Assembly: GCF_000304335.1 (NCBI RefSeq)
Contig: NZ_CAJF01000019.1
Coordinates: 1-64,000, forward strand
Reading direction: 5' to 3'
From: Microbacterium yannicii PS01
GTDB taxonomy: Bacteria > Actinomycetota > Actinomycetes > Actinomycetales > Microbacteriaceae
Length of the DNA: 64,000 bases
The notes below the pieces were generated by a model. It saw only the letters and a list, made by a program, of their open reading frames with translations. It searched no databases and was not told the DNA's origin. Made by a program: the position numbers and the translations under genes. Positions 1-9,926 of the stretch are shown piece by piece (within the stretch, counting starts at the first letter, position 1; each line of letters opens with the position of its first letter).

Positions 1-1160
1 CGGAACGACTCCTGTGCGCGCACCGTGTCGTAGTCGTGCGGCGGCGTCTCGGCGAACTGGATCGAGAACAGATTGCCGCTGCGCTGGACGACGTGCGTCA
101 CGCCGGCCTCTGAGAGAGCGGATGCCGCGGCATCCGCGATCGTCGTCGCGGCACGGTCGATGCGTCCATAGGCAGCGGCGTCGAGGTGGTCGAGGGTCGC
201 CCGTCCGGCGGCCACGGCCAGCGGGTTGCCGCTGAGAGTTCCCGCCTGGTACACCGGCCCGAGCGGCGCGAGCAGCTCCATGATGGCTGCAGGACCGCCG
301 AGGGCGGCGAGCGGCAGGCCTCCGCCGACGACCTTGCCGAACGTGATGAGGTCAGGGGTGAACGGGACCGGGTCGACGCCGTACCAGCCGGCCGGCCCGA
401 CGCGGAAGCCGGTGAGCACCTCGTCGAGGATGAGGAGCGCGCCGTGCTCGTGCGCGATGCCCGCGAGAGCGGCGTTGAAGCCGTGCGCCGGCGGCACGAT
501 GCCCATGTTGGCGGGGGCGGCCTCGACGATCACCGCGGCGATCTCGCGGCCGCGGGCGGTGAAGACCTCGCGGACGGCATCGAGATCGTTGTACGGGATC
601 ACCAGGGTCTGCGCGGCGATCGGAGCGGGAACGCCCGCCGAGCCCGGAAGCGCCAGCGTCGCGACGCCGGAGCCCGCCTCGGCGAGAAGGCCGTCGGAGT
701 GGCCGTGGTAGTGCCCGGCGAACTTCACGATGAGGTCGCGGCCCGTTGCGCCCCGCGCGAGACGGATCGCCGTCATCGTCGCCTCGGTGCCGGTCGAGAC
801 CAGCCGCACGCGTTCGACCGGCCGTGCCTCCCCGTCCCGGGTGACGCGGGCTGCGATCAGCTCCGCCAGTTCGGTCTCACCCGGCGTGCTCGCGCCGAAG
901 CCGAGACCGTGGGCAGCGGCATCCTGCACCGCCTTCACCACGGCGGGATGCGCGTGCCCGAGGATCGCGGGACCCCACGACCCGACGAGGTCGACGTACT
1001 CGCGACCCTCGACGTCGGTGACGTACGGGCCCGAGGCCGACACGAAGAAGCGCGGGGTCTCGTGCACCGACCCGAAGGCGCGCACGGGAGAGTTGACGCC
1101 GCCGGGCATCGCCCCTCGGGCGCGGGCGAACTCTCGCTCATTCGTCGTCTGCTCGGTCAT
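1..1160 (-). CDS. hemL: Glutamate-1-semialdehyde 2,1-aminomutase (C-terminus outside window)
   Basis: PLP-dependent enzyme that converts glutamate-1-semialdehyde to 5-aminolevulinate, the second step of the C5 haem route. The N-terminus reads [20 protein letters not shown] and is followed by NSPVRAFG and [13 protein letters not shown]. The PLP lysine is Lys276 in [12 protein letters not shown] (codon at 333-335). About 386 residues are present; the family is usually 430-440 long, so roughly 50 residues lie beyond position 1. The ATG at 1160 overlaps the hemB stop as ATGA, which suggests translational coupling as the last visible gene of the minus-strand haem operon. Confidence 0.95.
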   Translation of the reverse strand, partial: MTEQTTNEREFARARGAMPGGVNSPVRAFGSVHETPRFFVSASGPYVTDVEGREYVDLVGSWGPAILGHAHPAVVKAVQDAAAHGLGFGASTPGETELAELIAARVTRDGEARPVERVRLVSTGTEATMTAIRLARGATGRDLIVKFAGHYHGHSDGLLAEAGSGVATLALPGSAGVPAPIAAQTLVIPYNDLDAVREVFTARGREIAAVIVEAAPANMGIVPPAHGFNAALAGIAHEHGALLILDEVLTGFRVGPAGWYGVDPVPFTPDLITFGKVVGGGLPLAALGGPAAIMELLAPLGPVYQAGTLSGNPLAVAAGRATLDHLDAAAYGRIDRAATTIADAAASALSEAGVTHVVQRSGNLFSIQFAETPPHDYDTVRAQESF

Positions 1161-2149
1161 CGGATCCACCCCGCAAGTTCGATCGCCCAATAGGTCAGGA
1201 CGGCGTCGGCGCCCGCACGTCGGATGCCGAGAACCGATTCCTCGATCGCGCGACGCCGGTCGATCCAGCCGTGGGCGGCGGCGGCCTCGATCATCGCGTA
1301 CTCGCCCGACACCTGGTACGCCCACACCGGAACGGGGCTCGTCGCCGCGGCATCGGCCAGCACATCGAGGTAGCTCATCGCGGGCTTCACCATCACGATG
1401 TCCGCACCCTCGGCCACATCGAGGTCGAGCTCGCGCATGCCCTCGCGGCGGTTGGCCGGGTCCTGCTGGTACGTGCGGCGGTCGCCTTCGAGCGAGGACT
1501 GCACCGCCTCGCGGAACGGACCGTAGAAGGCCGACGCGTACTTGGCCGCGTAGGCGAGGATCGGCGTGTTCCCGAAGCCCGAACCGTCGAGCGCGTCGCG
1601 CACCGCGGCGACCTGGCCGTCCATCATGCCGCTGAGCCCCAGCAGCTGCGAGCCCGACGCGGCCTGGGCCACGCCCATGTCGCGGTAGCGCTCGAGCGTC
1701 GCGTCGTTGTCGACGTAGCCGTTCGCATCCAGCACACCGCAGTGGCCGTGGTCGGTGAACTCGTCGAGACACAGGTCGGTCTGCACGACGAGCGCGTCGC
1801 CCCCCTCCGCCACCGCGATCCGGGTCGCCACGTTGAGGATGCCGTCCGGATCGGTCGCGCCGGAGCCGATGGCGTCCTTGCGCTCGGGCACGCCGAACAG
1901 CATGATCCCGCCGATGCCGGCGGCCGCGGCATCCGTCACCGCCTTCTTGAGGCTCTCGGTCGAATGCTGCACGACGCCCGGCATGGACGAGATCGGGATC
2001 GGCTCGGAAGCACCCTCGCGCACGAACATCGGCAGGATCAGCTCGGCCGGGTGCAGCCGGGTCTCGGCGACCAGGCGGCGCATCGCAGGCGTCGAGCGCA
2101 GGCGGCGAGGTCTGCGGGGGAGAGCCCCCTCGCGGTGAGCACTGTTCAT
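1157..2149 (-). CDS. hemB: Delta-aminolevulinic acid dehydratase (porphobilinogen synthase)
   Basis: Condenses two 5-aminolevulinate molecules to porphobilinogen. The 330 residues match the family length. The two Schiff-base lysines are visible as Lys203 in [13 protein letters not shown] and Lys255 in [12 protein letters not shown]. The metal loop reads [15 protein letters not shown], so the three-cysteine zinc site of the E. coli and human enzymes is C127-D129-C137 here, with Asp replacing the middle Cys. This suggests altered metal use. The start ATG overlaps the hemC stop by four bases and the stop overlaps hemL by four bases, with no hemD between hemC and hemB. Confidence 0.96.
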   Translation of the reverse strand: MNSAHREGALPRRPRRLRSTPAMRRLVAETRLHPAELILPMFVREGASEPIPISSMPGVVQHSTESLKKAVTDAAAAGIGGIMLFGVPERKDAIGSGATDPDGILNVATRIAVAEGGDALVVQTDLCLDEFTDHGHCGVLDANGYVDNDATLERYRDMGVAQAASGSQLLGLSGMMDGQVAAVRDALDGSGFGNTPILAYAAKYASAFYGPFREAVQSSLEGDRRTYQQDPANRREGMRELDLDVAEGADIVMVKPAMSYLDVLADAAATSPVPVWAYQVSGEYAMIEAAAAHGWIDRRRAIEESVLGIRRAGADAVLTYWAIELAGWIR

Positions 2150-3057
2150 GGGCGGGCTCCGGTCAGGTCGGCGGCGCCGGCGTCGAGCAGTTCACGGGCG
2201 ACGGATGCCGCGACCTCACGCGACGCGTCGTCGTCGGGCCATGTCGTGGCATGCGACGAGGTGAGTGCGGTCGTGCCGTCGAGGCTGTACACGCTCGCCG
2301 AGACGAGGAGCAGGCCGGCGTCCACGACGGCGCGCGCCCCGAGCGGCGCCGAGCAGCCCGCTTCGAGAAGGGCCAGCACTTCGCGCTCGGCCTCCACGGC
2401 GGCGCGTGTCTCCGCGTGGTCGAGGGCGCGCACGAGGTCCTCGTCGCCGCGCCGCACCTCGACCGCCAGTGCGCCCTGGCCCGGAGCCGTCGGCCACCGA
2501 TCGGCGTCGAGGAGTTCGGTGATCACGTCGGTCCGGCCGATGCGGTTGAGTCCCGCGGCGGCGAGGATGACGGCATCCAGCTCGCCGCTGGTGACCTTTC
2601 CGAGACGCGTGTCGACGTTGCCGCGGATGTCGACGACCTCGACGTCGGGGCGGCGCCGGCGCAGCTGCGCCATGCGTCGCGGCGAGCCGGTGCCGATGCG
2701 GGCGCCGGCCGGAAGAGCGTCGAGGGTGAGCCCGTCGCGTGCGCAGAGGGCGTCGCGCGGGTCCTCGCGGGCGGGGATCGCGGCGACGACGAGCTGATCG
2801 TGCGCCGCGGTGGGGAGGTCCTTGAGCGAGTGCACCACCACGTCGCAGCGGCCCTCGATCAGAGCGTCTCGCAGCGCGCCCGTGAAGAGCCCGCTGCCGC
2901 CCGCGCGGGAAAGCGGCTCGTTCGAGCGGTCGCCGTCGGTCGTGATCGTGACGAGCTCGGTCGTGGCGCCGGTCGCGTCGGCCAGGTCGTCGGCGACCAT
3001 GCCGGTCTGCGTGAGGGCGAGCGTGCTCCCGCGCGTCCCGATGCGCAGGGCGCTCAT
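2146..3057 (-). CDS. hemC: Hydroxymethylbilane synthase (porphobilinogen deaminase)
   Basis: Polymerises four porphobilinogens into the linear tetrapyrrole hydroxymethylbilane. The 303 residues begin [18 protein letters not shown], the family N-terminus. Catalytic Asp80 lies in HSLKDLP. The substrate-binding basic segment is [15 protein letters not shown]. Cys235 in [11 protein letters not shown] is the expected dipyrromethane cofactor attachment site. The gene is coupled to hemQ upstream and hemB downstream by ATGA overlaps. Its product normally goes to HemD, which is not in this cluster. Confidence 0.96.
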   Translation of the reverse strand: MSALRIGTRGSTLALTQTGMVADDLADATGATTELVTITTDGDRSNEPLSRAGGSGLFTGALRDALIEGRCDVVVHSLKDLPTAAHDQLVVAAIPAREDPRDALCARDGLTLDALPAGARIGTGSPRRMAQLRRRRPDVEVVDIRGNVDTRLGKVTSGELDAVILAAAGLNRIGRTDVITELLDADRWPTAPGQGALAVEVRRGDEDLVRALDHAETRAAVEAEREVLALLEAGCSAPLGARAVVDAGLLLVSASVYSLDGTTALTSSHATTWPDDDASREVAASVARELLDAGAADLTGARP

Positions 3058-3800
3058 GCGAGCACCTCGGCGATCTCGTTCAGCTCAAGACGCCGGCCGG
3101 TGAAGAACGGCACCTCTTCGCGCACGTGACGGCGGGCCTCGGTCTGGCGGAGGTCGCGCATGAGGTCCACGAGCTCGACGAGCTCGGGAGCCTCAAGGGC
3201 CAGGATCCACTCGTAGTCGCCGAGCGCGAACGAGGCGACCGTGTTGCTCAGCACGCTGCGGTGCTGCGCGCCCTTGCGGCCGTGATCGGCGAGCATCTGG
3301 CGTCGCTCCTCGTCGGGGAGGATGTACCAGTCGTACGAGCGCACGAACGGGTACACCGTCAGCCAGGACTCGGGCTCCTTGCCGCGCATGAACGCGGGCA
3401 GGTGGTTCGACGTGAACTCCGCGTCGCGGTGCATCCCCATCGCGTTCCACACCGGCAGCAGCGAAGCGAGCGGCTCGGTGCGTCGCAGCTTGCGAAGCCC
3501 CGCCTGCAGCGTCTCGGGCGCCGTGTCGACGCCGTCCGCGTCGGTCGTGCCGTGCAGCCACACCATGATGTCGGCATCCGCACGCATGCCCGAGACGTCA
3601 TAGAACCCGCGCACCACCACGCCCATCTTCTCGATGGCCTCGATGGCGGCTGCGAGATCCTGCACGTCGGGCGTACGTCCCGGTCCGCCCGCCGACAGTG
3701 CGGGGTCGCGGCGGAACACCGCCCACACGGTGTAGCCGAGGGTCTCGGTGGAGGGAGGCGCCTGGTCAGCGGGCACGTGCGCGGCCGAGGAATCGCTCAT
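3054..3800 (-). CDS. hemQ: Coproheme decarboxylase (HemQ / ChdC, chlorite-dismutase-like)
   Basis: Last enzyme of the coproporphyrin-dependent haem route used by Actinobacteria and Firmicutes; it decarboxylates coproheme to haem b using peroxide. The 248-residue protein has the core SLLPVWNAMGMHRDAEFTSN. By spacing to the actinobacterial family, Tyr150 (LTVYPFVRS) is the catalytic tyrosine, His173 (ADHGRKG) the axial ligand and His133 (SNHLPAF) the distal base. The ATG is preceded by GGGAGGATAG, and the upstream spacer holds the 34-35 bp tandem repeat. The gene is coupled to hemC by ATGA. Confidence 0.93.
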   Translation of the reverse strand: MSDSSAAHVPADQAPPSTETLGYTVWAVFRRDPALSAGGPGRTPDVQDLAAAIEAIEKMGVVVRGFYDVSGMRADADIMVWLHGTTDADGVDTAPETLQAGLRKLRRTEPLASLLPVWNAMGMHRDAEFTSNHLPAFMRGKEPESWLTVYPFVRSYDWYILPDEERRQMLADHGRKGAQHRSVLSNTVASFALGDYEWILALEAPELVELVDLMRDLRQTEARRHVREEVPFFTGRRLELNEIAEVLA

Positions 3801-3817
3801 AGAACTATCCTCCCACC

Positions 3818-3990
3818 CCTGCGGGAGCCTCCTGCCCGGAGGGGGCCGCGATCCTGCGGGAGCCTCCTGCCCGGAGGGGCCGCGATCCTGCGGGAGCCTC
3901 CTGCCCGGAGGGGGCCGCGATCCTGCGGGAGCCTCCTGCCCGGAGGGGGCCGCGATCCTGCGGGAGCCTCCTGCCCGGAGGCGGCCACGG
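3818..3990. repeat. Five-copy 34-35 bp tandem repeat between hemY and hemQ
   Basis: Copies of CCTGCGGGAGCCTCCTGCCC plus a GGAGGGGGCCGCGAT-type tail start at 3818, 3853, 3887, 3922 and 3957. Unit length is 35 bp except copy 2 (34 bp, one G fewer); the last copy ends with a diverged GGAGGCGGCCACGG. Each unit contains CCTCC-TGCCC-GGAGG, a 5-bp hairpin. On the transcribed (minus) strand each unit carries AGGAGG, a perfect anti-16S sequence. The array fills nearly all of the 196-bp gap between the hemY stop and hemQ start, the only real gap in an otherwise overlapping operon. Confidence 0.95.
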
Positions 3991-3996
3991 GCAGGG

Positions 3997-5199
3997 TCAG
4001 CGGGCGAGGAGGGCGGCGGCGGTGCGCTCGGCCTGCGCGACGATGCCGGCCAGGCCCGAGCCGGCGACGGTCTCGCCCACCAGAACCGTCCCTGCCGGCG
4101 GGGCCGCGGGTGCGGGTCGCGTCCAGAAGACGTGAGCCGAGCCGACCACGACAGGCAGCCGGACGCCGAGCAGCGCCTCGGCGTCGCCGCGCGCCGCCCG
4201 GGCCGGGTCGGCAGGAGTCGTGTCGTACGACAGCCGCAGCACGTGGCGTCCGCCGGACACTTCGCGCAGCCACGCCCACTTCGCGGTCGCGTGGGTCAGC
4301 GCCCGGGCACCCACCGGTGCCCCCTGCGCCACGAGCAGTCCGGTGCCGCGGGGCGCGGCATCCAGTTCGTCCTGCTCCACGACGAGCGTGACGAGGTCGA
4401 TCCGCCGCCCACTGACGGCGGGCGCGACCACGCCTGGCGCGGCCACGACGACCGTGCCGCCGAGCGTCGCGACGTCATCGACGCGAGTGCCGAGACGGAT
4501 GTCGCCGCCGCGGCGTGCGAGATCGTCGGCGAGTGCGGGCACGAGGCGATGGATGCCGCCGCGAAGGCCCGCGACGGCGGCGCCGGGCGGAGCATCGGCG
4601 CGCAGGCGCGACACCGCGCCGCTGAGCGAGCCCGCTGCCAGCACCGCATTCGGCAAGCCGGGATGGGCGCGGGCGACGGCGAGATCGTCGGGGTGCTGCG
4701 AGTGCACGCCGTGCACGACCGGCGCGACGAGGCGGTCGAGCAGGTCGGCGCCGAGGCGTTCACGCACGAGAACTCCCAGGGTCTCGGGCAGCGCGGTCAC
4801 GGGCCGGGCGTCCAGTCCCGCGGCGCACTCCGCTGCATCGCGCCCGATGACCCGCACGACATCGGGCGCGAGGGGGTCGGCCGGGATGCCGAGCAGCGCC
4901 GTCGCCGGGAGGGGGACCGGCTCGCCGGCCACAGGCTGCAGCCACGCCGGCCCCGGCGCCGGGGCGACGATGTCGTCCGACAGTCCGAGTTCACCGAGCA
5001 GGGTGGCGACGCCGCCACCGCGGACCGCGAAGCTCTCGGCCCCGGCATCCAGCTCGATCCCGGCGACCTCGTGCCGCGCGACGGTGCCGCCCAGGCGATC
5101 GGATGCCTCGTACAGCGCGACATCGGCGCCGGAGGCGGCGAGTCGCCGGGCCACGACCAGGCCCGCGACGCCGCCGCCCACGACGGAGAATTCAGCCAT
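3997..5199 (-). CDS. hemY: Protoporphyrinogen/coproporphyrinogen III oxidase (HemY/HemG/CgoX type)
   Basis: FAD-dependent oxidase of the tetrapyrrole route; next to hemQ it most likely oxidises coproporphyrinogen III to coproporphyrin III. The 400 residues open with the dinucleotide-binding motif [16 protein letters not shown], followed by [11 protein letters not shown] and [13 protein letters not shown] second FAD segment lies near the C-terminus ([20 protein letters not shown]). This is somewhat short for the family (about 450), and the middle is alanine-rich and diverged. It overlaps the hemE stop by 8 bp (ATGGCTGA). The usual ferrochelatase partner gene is not nearby. Confidence 0.92.
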   Translation of the reverse strand: MAEFSVVGGGVAGLVVARRLAASGADVALYEASDRLGGTVARHEVAGIELDAGAESFAVRGGGVATLLGELGLSDDIVAPAPGPAWLQPVAGEPVPLPATALLGIPADPLAPDVVRVIGRDAAECAAGLDARPVTALPETLGVLVRERLGADLLDRLVAPVVHGVHSQHPDDLAVARAHPGLPNAVLAAGSLSGAVSRLRADAPPGAAVAGLRGGIHRLVPALADDLARRGGDIRLGTRVDDVATLGGTVVVAAPGVVAPAVSGRRIDLVTLVVEQDELDAAPRGTGLLVAQGAPVGARALTHATAKWAWLREVSGGRHVLRLSYDTTPADPARAARGDAEALLGVRLPVVVGSAHVFWTRPAPAAPPAGTVLVGETVAGSGLAGIVAQAERTAAALLAR

Positions 5200-6250
5200 T
5201 CGCGTGGACGAACTCCACGATCCGCGTCAGGACCGTCGGGTCGGTGTCGGGCGGGACGCCGTGGCCCAGGTTGACCACGTGCGCGCGCGCCGCGCGCCCG
5301 CGCTCGAGCACGTCGCGGATGTGCGCCTCGAGCACCGGCCAGGGCGCCTGCAGCAGCGCCGGATCGATGTTGCCCTGGAGCGTCACGCCCGTCCCCACGC
5401 GCCGGACGGCTTCGTCGAGCGGCAGGCGCCAGTCCACGCCGAGCGCGTCCACACTGATGTCGCGCATCGCGGCGAGGAGTTCACCGGTGCCCACCCCGAA
5501 GTGCACGAGCGGCACGCCGAGCTCGCGCACCGGCTCCAGCGCCAGGGCGGAGAAGGGGGCGACGTGCGCGGTGTAATCGGCCAGGCTCAGTGAGCCGGCC
5601 CACGAGTCGAAGAGCTGGCCGGCCGAAGCGCCGGCCTCGATCTGCGCGGCCAGGAAGGCGCCGGTGATCCCGGCGCACCATGTGAGCAGCGCGGCCCAGG
5701 TCTCGGGATCGGAGTGCATCAGAGCGCGCGTCTTCAGCTGCTCCTTGGAAGGTCCGCCCTCCACCAGGTACGACGCGAGCGTGTAGGGGGCGCCCGCGAA
5801 ACCGATGAGCGGCGTCGCGCCGAGGCTCGCGACCGTGAGCGCGACGGCTTCCCGAATCGGCGCCAGGGCGGCGGGGTCGAGCGGCGGCAGCGCTCGCACG
5901 TCGGCGGCGGTGCGGACGGGGTGCTCGAGAACGGGCCCGCGACCGGCCACGATTCGCACATCGACGCCGGCGAGACGCACCGGGATGACGATGTCGCTGA
6001 AGAAGATGCCCGCGTCGACGCCGTGGCGGCGCACCGGCTGGAGGGTGATCTCGCTCGCCAGCGCCGGATCGAGGCAGGCGTCGAGCATGTCGGTCCCGAC
6101 GCGCAGCTCGCGGTACTCGGGCAGGGAGCGTCCGGCCTGCCGCATGAACCACACGGGGGCGGTGTCGGGGCGCTCGCCGCGATAGGCGCGGACGAGTGCG
6201 GGAGGCGTGTAGCCCTCAGCCAATGTCGGGTGGGCGGGGTCGAGTGGCAC
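5192..6250 (-). CDS. hemE: Uroporphyrinogen decarboxylase
   Basis: Decarboxylates the four acetate side chains of uroporphyrinogen III to give coproporphyrinogen III. The signature [14 protein letters not shown] lies near the N-terminus and [16 protein letters not shown] follows. I chose the GTG at 6250 (V-P-L-D-P-A-H-P), giving 352 residues, the normal length. A TAGAGT hexamer (6258-6263, minus strand) ends 7 nt upstream, as at other apparently leaderless genes here. The longer in-frame opening back to 6442 would run through the hemA start and adds only low-complexity residues. First gene of the minus-strand haem operon. Confidence 0.95.
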   Translation of the reverse strand: MPLDPAHPTLAEGYTPPALVRAYRGERPDTAPVWFMRQAGRSLPEYRELRVGTDMLDACLDPALASEITLQPVRRHGVDAGIFFSDIVIPVRLAGVDVRIVAGRGPVLEHPVRTAADVRALPPLDPAALAPIREAVALTVASLGATPLIGFAGAPYTLASYLVEGGPSKEQLKTRALMHSDPETWAALLTWCAGITGAFLAAQIEAGASAGQLFDSWAGSLSLADYTAHVAPFSALALEPVRELGVPLVHFGVGTGELLAAMRDISVDALGVDWRLPLDEAVRRVGTGVTLQGNIDPALLQAPWPVLEAHIRDVLERGRAARAHVVNLGHGVPPDTDPTVLTRIVEFVHANG

Positions 6251-6343
6251 GCCTTCAACTCTAGGCGCCCGGGCCGTGCGATCCTCCGAGGGGTCGCGGC
6301 GGCTGCGGCCCGTCTTCTCAGGAGCGTCCGTTAAGATGGAGGC
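6251..6343. promoter_or_regulatory. Divergent hemE/hemA promoter region
   Basis: A 93-bp gap between two divergent starts. A -10-like TAAGAT (6332-6337, plus) ends 6 nt before the hemA GTG, and TAGAGT (6258-6263, minus) ends 7 nt before the hemE GTG. Both therefore predict transcription starting at or next to the start codon. No convincing TTGACA-like -35 is seen for either. Confidence 0.5.
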
Positions 6344-7600
6344 GTGCTCCTCTGTCTGACCGCGAACCATCGGAACGCGAGCCTCGACATCCTGGAGCGT
6401 CTCTCCGTGGGCGCGCCGTCCGCGACGCGCGCTCTGGTCCACGATGAGATCTTCGTCTCGGGCGCGGTCGTCCTGGCCACCTGCAACAGGTTCGAGGCCT
6501 ATCTCGACATCGACGAGCCGCTCACCGGCGGCGAGGTCGTCGCGGTGGAATCCGTCGTCGGGGCGATGGCCGAGGCATCCGGTGTCGACGTGGATCTACT
6601 GCGAGCGTCGGTCGCCGTCCATCATGGAGCGGATGCCGCGGCCCACCTCTTCGCGGTGACCAGCGGCCTGGAATCGCTCGTCGTCGGCGAGGACGAGATC
6701 TCGGGTCAGGTGCGTCGCGCGCTCGAGGCGTCCCGCGCCGAGGGCATGACGAGCGGCGAGCTCGAGCGGCTCTTCCAGAGGGCGACGCACACCAGCCGTG
6801 GCGTGCGCAACCGCACCCGTCTGCGGGGGGCCCACCGCTCGCTGGTCCGGCTCGCCCTCGAACTGGCATCGAGCCGAGTCGCCGACTGGGCAGAAGCCCG
6901 GGTCGTCGTGGTCGGCACCGGCCGGTACGCCGCCCGCACCGTCGAGGCACTCCGCGCCCGCGGCGCCGGCGACATCGAGGTCTTCTCGCCGTCCGGCCGT
7001 GCCGAGGCGTTCGCCGCCAAGCACTCGCTGACCCCGGTCGCCGACTTCCGCGCCGCGGCTGCCGCTGCCGACGTCGTCATCACCTGCACCGCCGATGCCG
7101 TGGTGCATGCCGAGGCCTTCGAGCCCGGCCATCGCGTGCTCGTCATCGACCTGGGGCTGCCGCGCAACGTCGACCCGGTCGTGGGCCGCGTCGCCGGTGT
7201 CGAGCTGCTCGACCTCGAGACCATCCGCCTGCACGCGCCGCTCGAGGAGTTCAACGCGCACGCCGACGCCCGCGCGATCGTCGGAGACGCCGCCACCGAG
7301 TTCGCCGCCGACCGCCAGGCCGGGCCCGCGATCACGGCGCTGCGCCGCGAGGTGCTGGGCACGCTCGACCGCGAGATCGCGCGCGCACGCTCGCGTGGAG
7401 CGGGCGACGAAGTCGAATCCGCGCTGCGCCACTTGGCCGGCGTGCTGCTGCACAAGCCGTCGGTGCGCATCCGTGAGCTCGCCGTCCAAGGCCGCATCGA
7501 CGAGGCCCGCGCCGCGCTCGAGCTGCTGCACGGACTCGATGTCGACACCGAGGTCACCGAGATCGTCCGCGACGCCGACGACTGGTCCGCCTCGGCCTGA
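6344..7600 (+). CDS. hemA: Glutamyl-tRNA reductase
   Basis: Reduces glutamyl-tRNA(Glu) with NADPH to glutamate-1-semialdehyde, the committed step of C5 haem synthesis. The GTG start yields 418 residues beginning [20 protein letters not shown]. Catalytic Cys47 lies in [12 protein letters not shown], the family signature. [13 protein letters not shown] and [14 protein letters not shown] follow, then the NADP domain with [16 protein letters not shown] and the C-terminal dimerisation region. The gene faces away from hemE, so the first step is transcribed separately from the rest. The TAAGAT box 6 nt upstream suggests a leaderless transcript. Confidence 0.95.
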   Translation: MLLCLTANHRNASLDILERLSVGAPSATRALVHDEIFVSGAVVLATCNRFEAYLDIDEPLTGGEVVAVESVVGAMAEASGVDVDLLRASVAVHHGADAAAHLFAVTSGLESLVVGEDEISGQVRRALEASRAEGMTSGELERLFQRATHTSRGVRNRTRLRGAHRSLVRLALELASSRVADWAEARVVVVGTGRYAARTVEALRARGAGDIEVFSPSGRAEAFAAKHSLTPVADFRAAAAAADVVITCTADAVVHAEAFEPGHRVLVIDLGLPRNVDPVVGRVAGVELLDLETIRLHAPLEEFNAHADARAIVGDAATEFAADRQAGPAITALRREVLGTLDREIARARSRGAGDEVESALRHLAGVLLHKPSVRIRELAVQGRIDEARAALELLHGLDVDTEVTEIVRDADDWSASA

Positions 7601-7631
7601 CGCTCGCCGCCGGGCCCGCAGAGGCTGGTGC

Positions 7632-8393
7632 TCAGCCGGCGAGCTCGTGCAGCAGGAACGCGCCGAGGAAGCCGATCGTCGCCCACAGCCCCGTGAGCGC
7701 GTGCTGCTCATCGAACGCCTCGGGGATCATCGTGTTGCAGATCATCGCGAGCAGACCGCCCGCCGCGACGGTCGTGATCAGTGCGATGAGATTGGGTGGC
7801 GCCGCCGCGAACGCGATGAAGCCGACGACCGACGCGACCACCGTCACCAGCGCGATCCCCGTCCACAGCAGCGCGACCGAACGGCCGCCCGAGCCGCTGC
7901 GCTTGAGCGCGGCCGTCGAGCCCAGTCCTTCGGGGAAGTTGCTGATCGCGACCGCCGCCACGATCGGGATGCTGATGCCTCCCTGCAGGACCGACAGTCC
8001 CATGACGATCGATTCGGGGATGCCGTCGATCAGGGCGCCGATCGCGATGGCGACGCCGGTGCCGCCGGCGAGCTTCGCCCCGGCGCGACGGGCGACGATG
8101 TTCGCGGGCGGGTCAGCCGGCTTCTGCTGCGGACGTGAGACGAGCCAGTCCGCGACGATGTAGAGGACCGCGCCCGCGAGGAATCCGACCGTGGTCGGGA
8201 TGAGGCCGCCGATGTCGGCCGCCTCCTCGACGAGCTCGAACGCCAGGGTCGAGATCAGCACGCCGGCACCGAGCGCCATGATGCCCGCCACCACCCGCTG
8301 CGGGATGTCGACGAACCAGGCGACGGCGGCGCCGACCAGCAGCGTGCCGCCGCCGATCAGGCCGCTCAGCGCCGCGAGCCAGATGCCGTCCAT
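7632..8393 (-). CDS. ZIP-family divalent metal permease
   Basis: An integral membrane protein of 253 residues with about eight hydrophobic segments. The two signature helices read ALIDGIPESIVMG and AISNFPEGLGS, matching the ZIP pattern of consecutive H-x-x-P-E helices. In both, the usual first-position His is replaced (Asp and Ser), so the metal preference may differ from classical zinc importers such as ZupT. TAGGTT (8400-8405, minus) ends 6 nt before the ATG. The gene is convergent with hemA and shows no clear operon partner. Confidence 0.8.
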   Translation of the reverse strand: MDGIWLAALSGLIGGGTLLVGAAVAWFVDIPQRVVAGIMALGAGVLISTLAFELVEEAADIGGLIPTTVGFLAGAVLYIVADWLVSRPQQKPADPPANIVARRAGAKLAGGTGVAIAIGALIDGIPESIVMGLSVLQGGISIPIVAAVAISNFPEGLGSTAALKRSGSGGRSVALLWTGIALVTVVASVVGFIAFAAAPPNLIALITTVAAGGLLAMICNTMIPEAFDEQHALTGLWATIGFLGAFLLHELAG

Positions 8394-8421
8394 GGCGCCA
8401 ACCTAGTGGTCGGCGAGAATC

Positions 8422-9787
8422 TCAGACGAGAGCCGCCTCGCGCGCCCGCAGGTCTTTGCGGAGGATCTTCCCGGCCGCGGACTTCGGGATCGCCTCGATG
8501 AACTCCACCCGGCGCACCTTCTTGTGCGGCGCGACGTGCTCGGCCACGAACGCCATCACCTCGTCCTGGGTGAGTCCGCTGTCGGGCGCGGGCACGATGA
8601 ACGCCTTGGGGATCTCCTGCCTGTCGTCGTCGAGCACGCCGATGACCGCGGCATCCATCACCGGGCTTGGTCACCCCGTCGGGGCCGACGTCGGTGATCT
8701 CTTCGCCCGTCTCGGTGTCGATGAGCTTGTTGAGCGTGTTCGGCAGCATGGTGCCGACCGAGCTGACGGGGATGTCGTGGCGGTCGACGGGCATCGCGTG
8801 CGACACCGGGCTGAGCTCGCTCATGCCGTAGCCCTGCATCATGCGCGCGTTGATCCGGCGTCCGGCCAGCTCGGCCGTCTCGCCGTCCAGCGGAGCCGCG
8901 CCCGAGAACACGGTGTGCACGCTGGAGATGTCGAACTGGTCGACGACCGGGTGCTTCGCCAAGGCGACGGCGATCGGCGGCGCGATGTAGAGGTAGGTGC
9001 ACCCGAAGTTCTGGATGTTCGTGAGGAACTCGACGAGGTCGAACTTCGGCATGGTCACGAGGCCGGCGCGCTGACGGAGCGCGAGGTTCAGCAGCACCGT
9101 CATGCCGTAGATGTGGAAGAAGGGCAGCACGGCGAGCACGCGGTCGGTCTCGCGCAGGTCGAGGCTCACGCGGCATTGTTCGACATTCGCCACCAGGTTG
9201 CGGTGCGACAGCATGACACCCTTGGGCACCCCGGTCGTTCCCGACGAGTAGGGCAGCACCGCGACGTGGGTCGCCGGATCGAACGAGACCTCCGGAGCGG
9301 GCGCGCCCGCGGTGAGCAGGTCCCGCAGGTTCGGGTGCCCCGGAGCGCCGTCGAGGACGATGACGCGATCGTGAGGGATGCCGGCGGCCTCGGCGGCGAT
9401 CTGCGCCTGGGGAAGCAGTGGGTGCACCGTCACGAGCCAGGTGGCACCGGCATCCCGCAGTTGCTTCTCAATCTCGCCCGCGGTGTAGAGCGAGTTGACC
9501 GTGGTGACAGTGCCGCCGGCGCGGAGGATGCCGTGGAACACCGTCGCGAACGCGGGGACGTTCGGGCACAGCACCGCCATGACGGTGCCCACGCCGACCC
9601 CGCGTGCGGCGACCGCGCCGGCGAACGCCTCGATCTGCGCGCGCAGCGCGGCGTAGGTCGTCTCGGCGCCGGTGGCCGGATCGATCAGCGCGACGCGCTC
9701 AAGGTCATCGCGCTCGAGACCGGTGAAGAGGTAGTCGAAGATGCTGAGCTCGGGAATCTCGACATCGGCAAAAGGGCTGGTGAACAC
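8422..9787 (-). pseudogene. Long-chain-fatty-acid / 4-coumarate CoA ligase, broken by internal deletion
   Basis: The N-terminal part runs from GTG 9787 (SD GAAGGAG) in one frame with all adenylation motifs: PYSSGTTGVPKGVMLSHRN, FFHIYGMTVL and MQGYGMSELSPVSH. It continues to DVGPDGVTKPG and is then out of frame. The C-terminal end resumes in another frame as MDAAVIGVLDDDRQEIPKAF through PKSAAGKILRKDLRAREAAL. About 65-70 residues expected between them (the TGD and DRLKELIKYKG hinge motifs) are missing. The junction at 8658-8665 is CCCGGTGA, which would encode both the PGE before and the PVM after the gap, as expected for deletion between short direct repeats. An assembly error is the alternative. 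Confidence 0.85.
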
Positions 9788-9866
9788 CGGATCTCCTTCG
9801 ATCTGCCGACGCCATGGCCTCGGTAGCGCTCCGCGTTGAGCGCCGTTGCCCATCCTGCCAGCTGAA

Positions 9867-9921
9867 GCTCGCGGGTGGAACGGGATATCGCAACCTGTGG
9901 AACGCAGTCCCACCCGCGAGC
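9867..9921 (-). terminator. Long-stem hairpin after the dehydrogenase gene
   Basis: GCTCGCGGGTGG (9867-9878) pairs perfectly with CCACCCGCGAGC (9910-9921), a 12-bp stem with a 31-nt loop starting 6 nt after the stop of the minus-strand dehydrogenase gene. No U-tract follows, as is common in high-GC Actinobacteria. Confidence 0.5.
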
Positions 9922-9926
9922 CGGGC

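Noticed and set aside
3818-3990. Possible CRISPR array
   Set aside because: The units abut directly with no unique spacers and no cas genes are near; it is a tandem repeat.
1271-5274. Long plus-strand open frames opposite hemB, hemC, hemQ and hemY
   Set aside because: Arg- and His-rich shadows; the minus strand encodes complete haem enzymes with overlapping start/stop codons.
6250-6442. Longer hemE start at 6442
   Set aside because: It would overlap the hemA start and add 64 non-family residues; GTG 6250 has a promoter-like box at the standard spacing and gives the family N-terminus.
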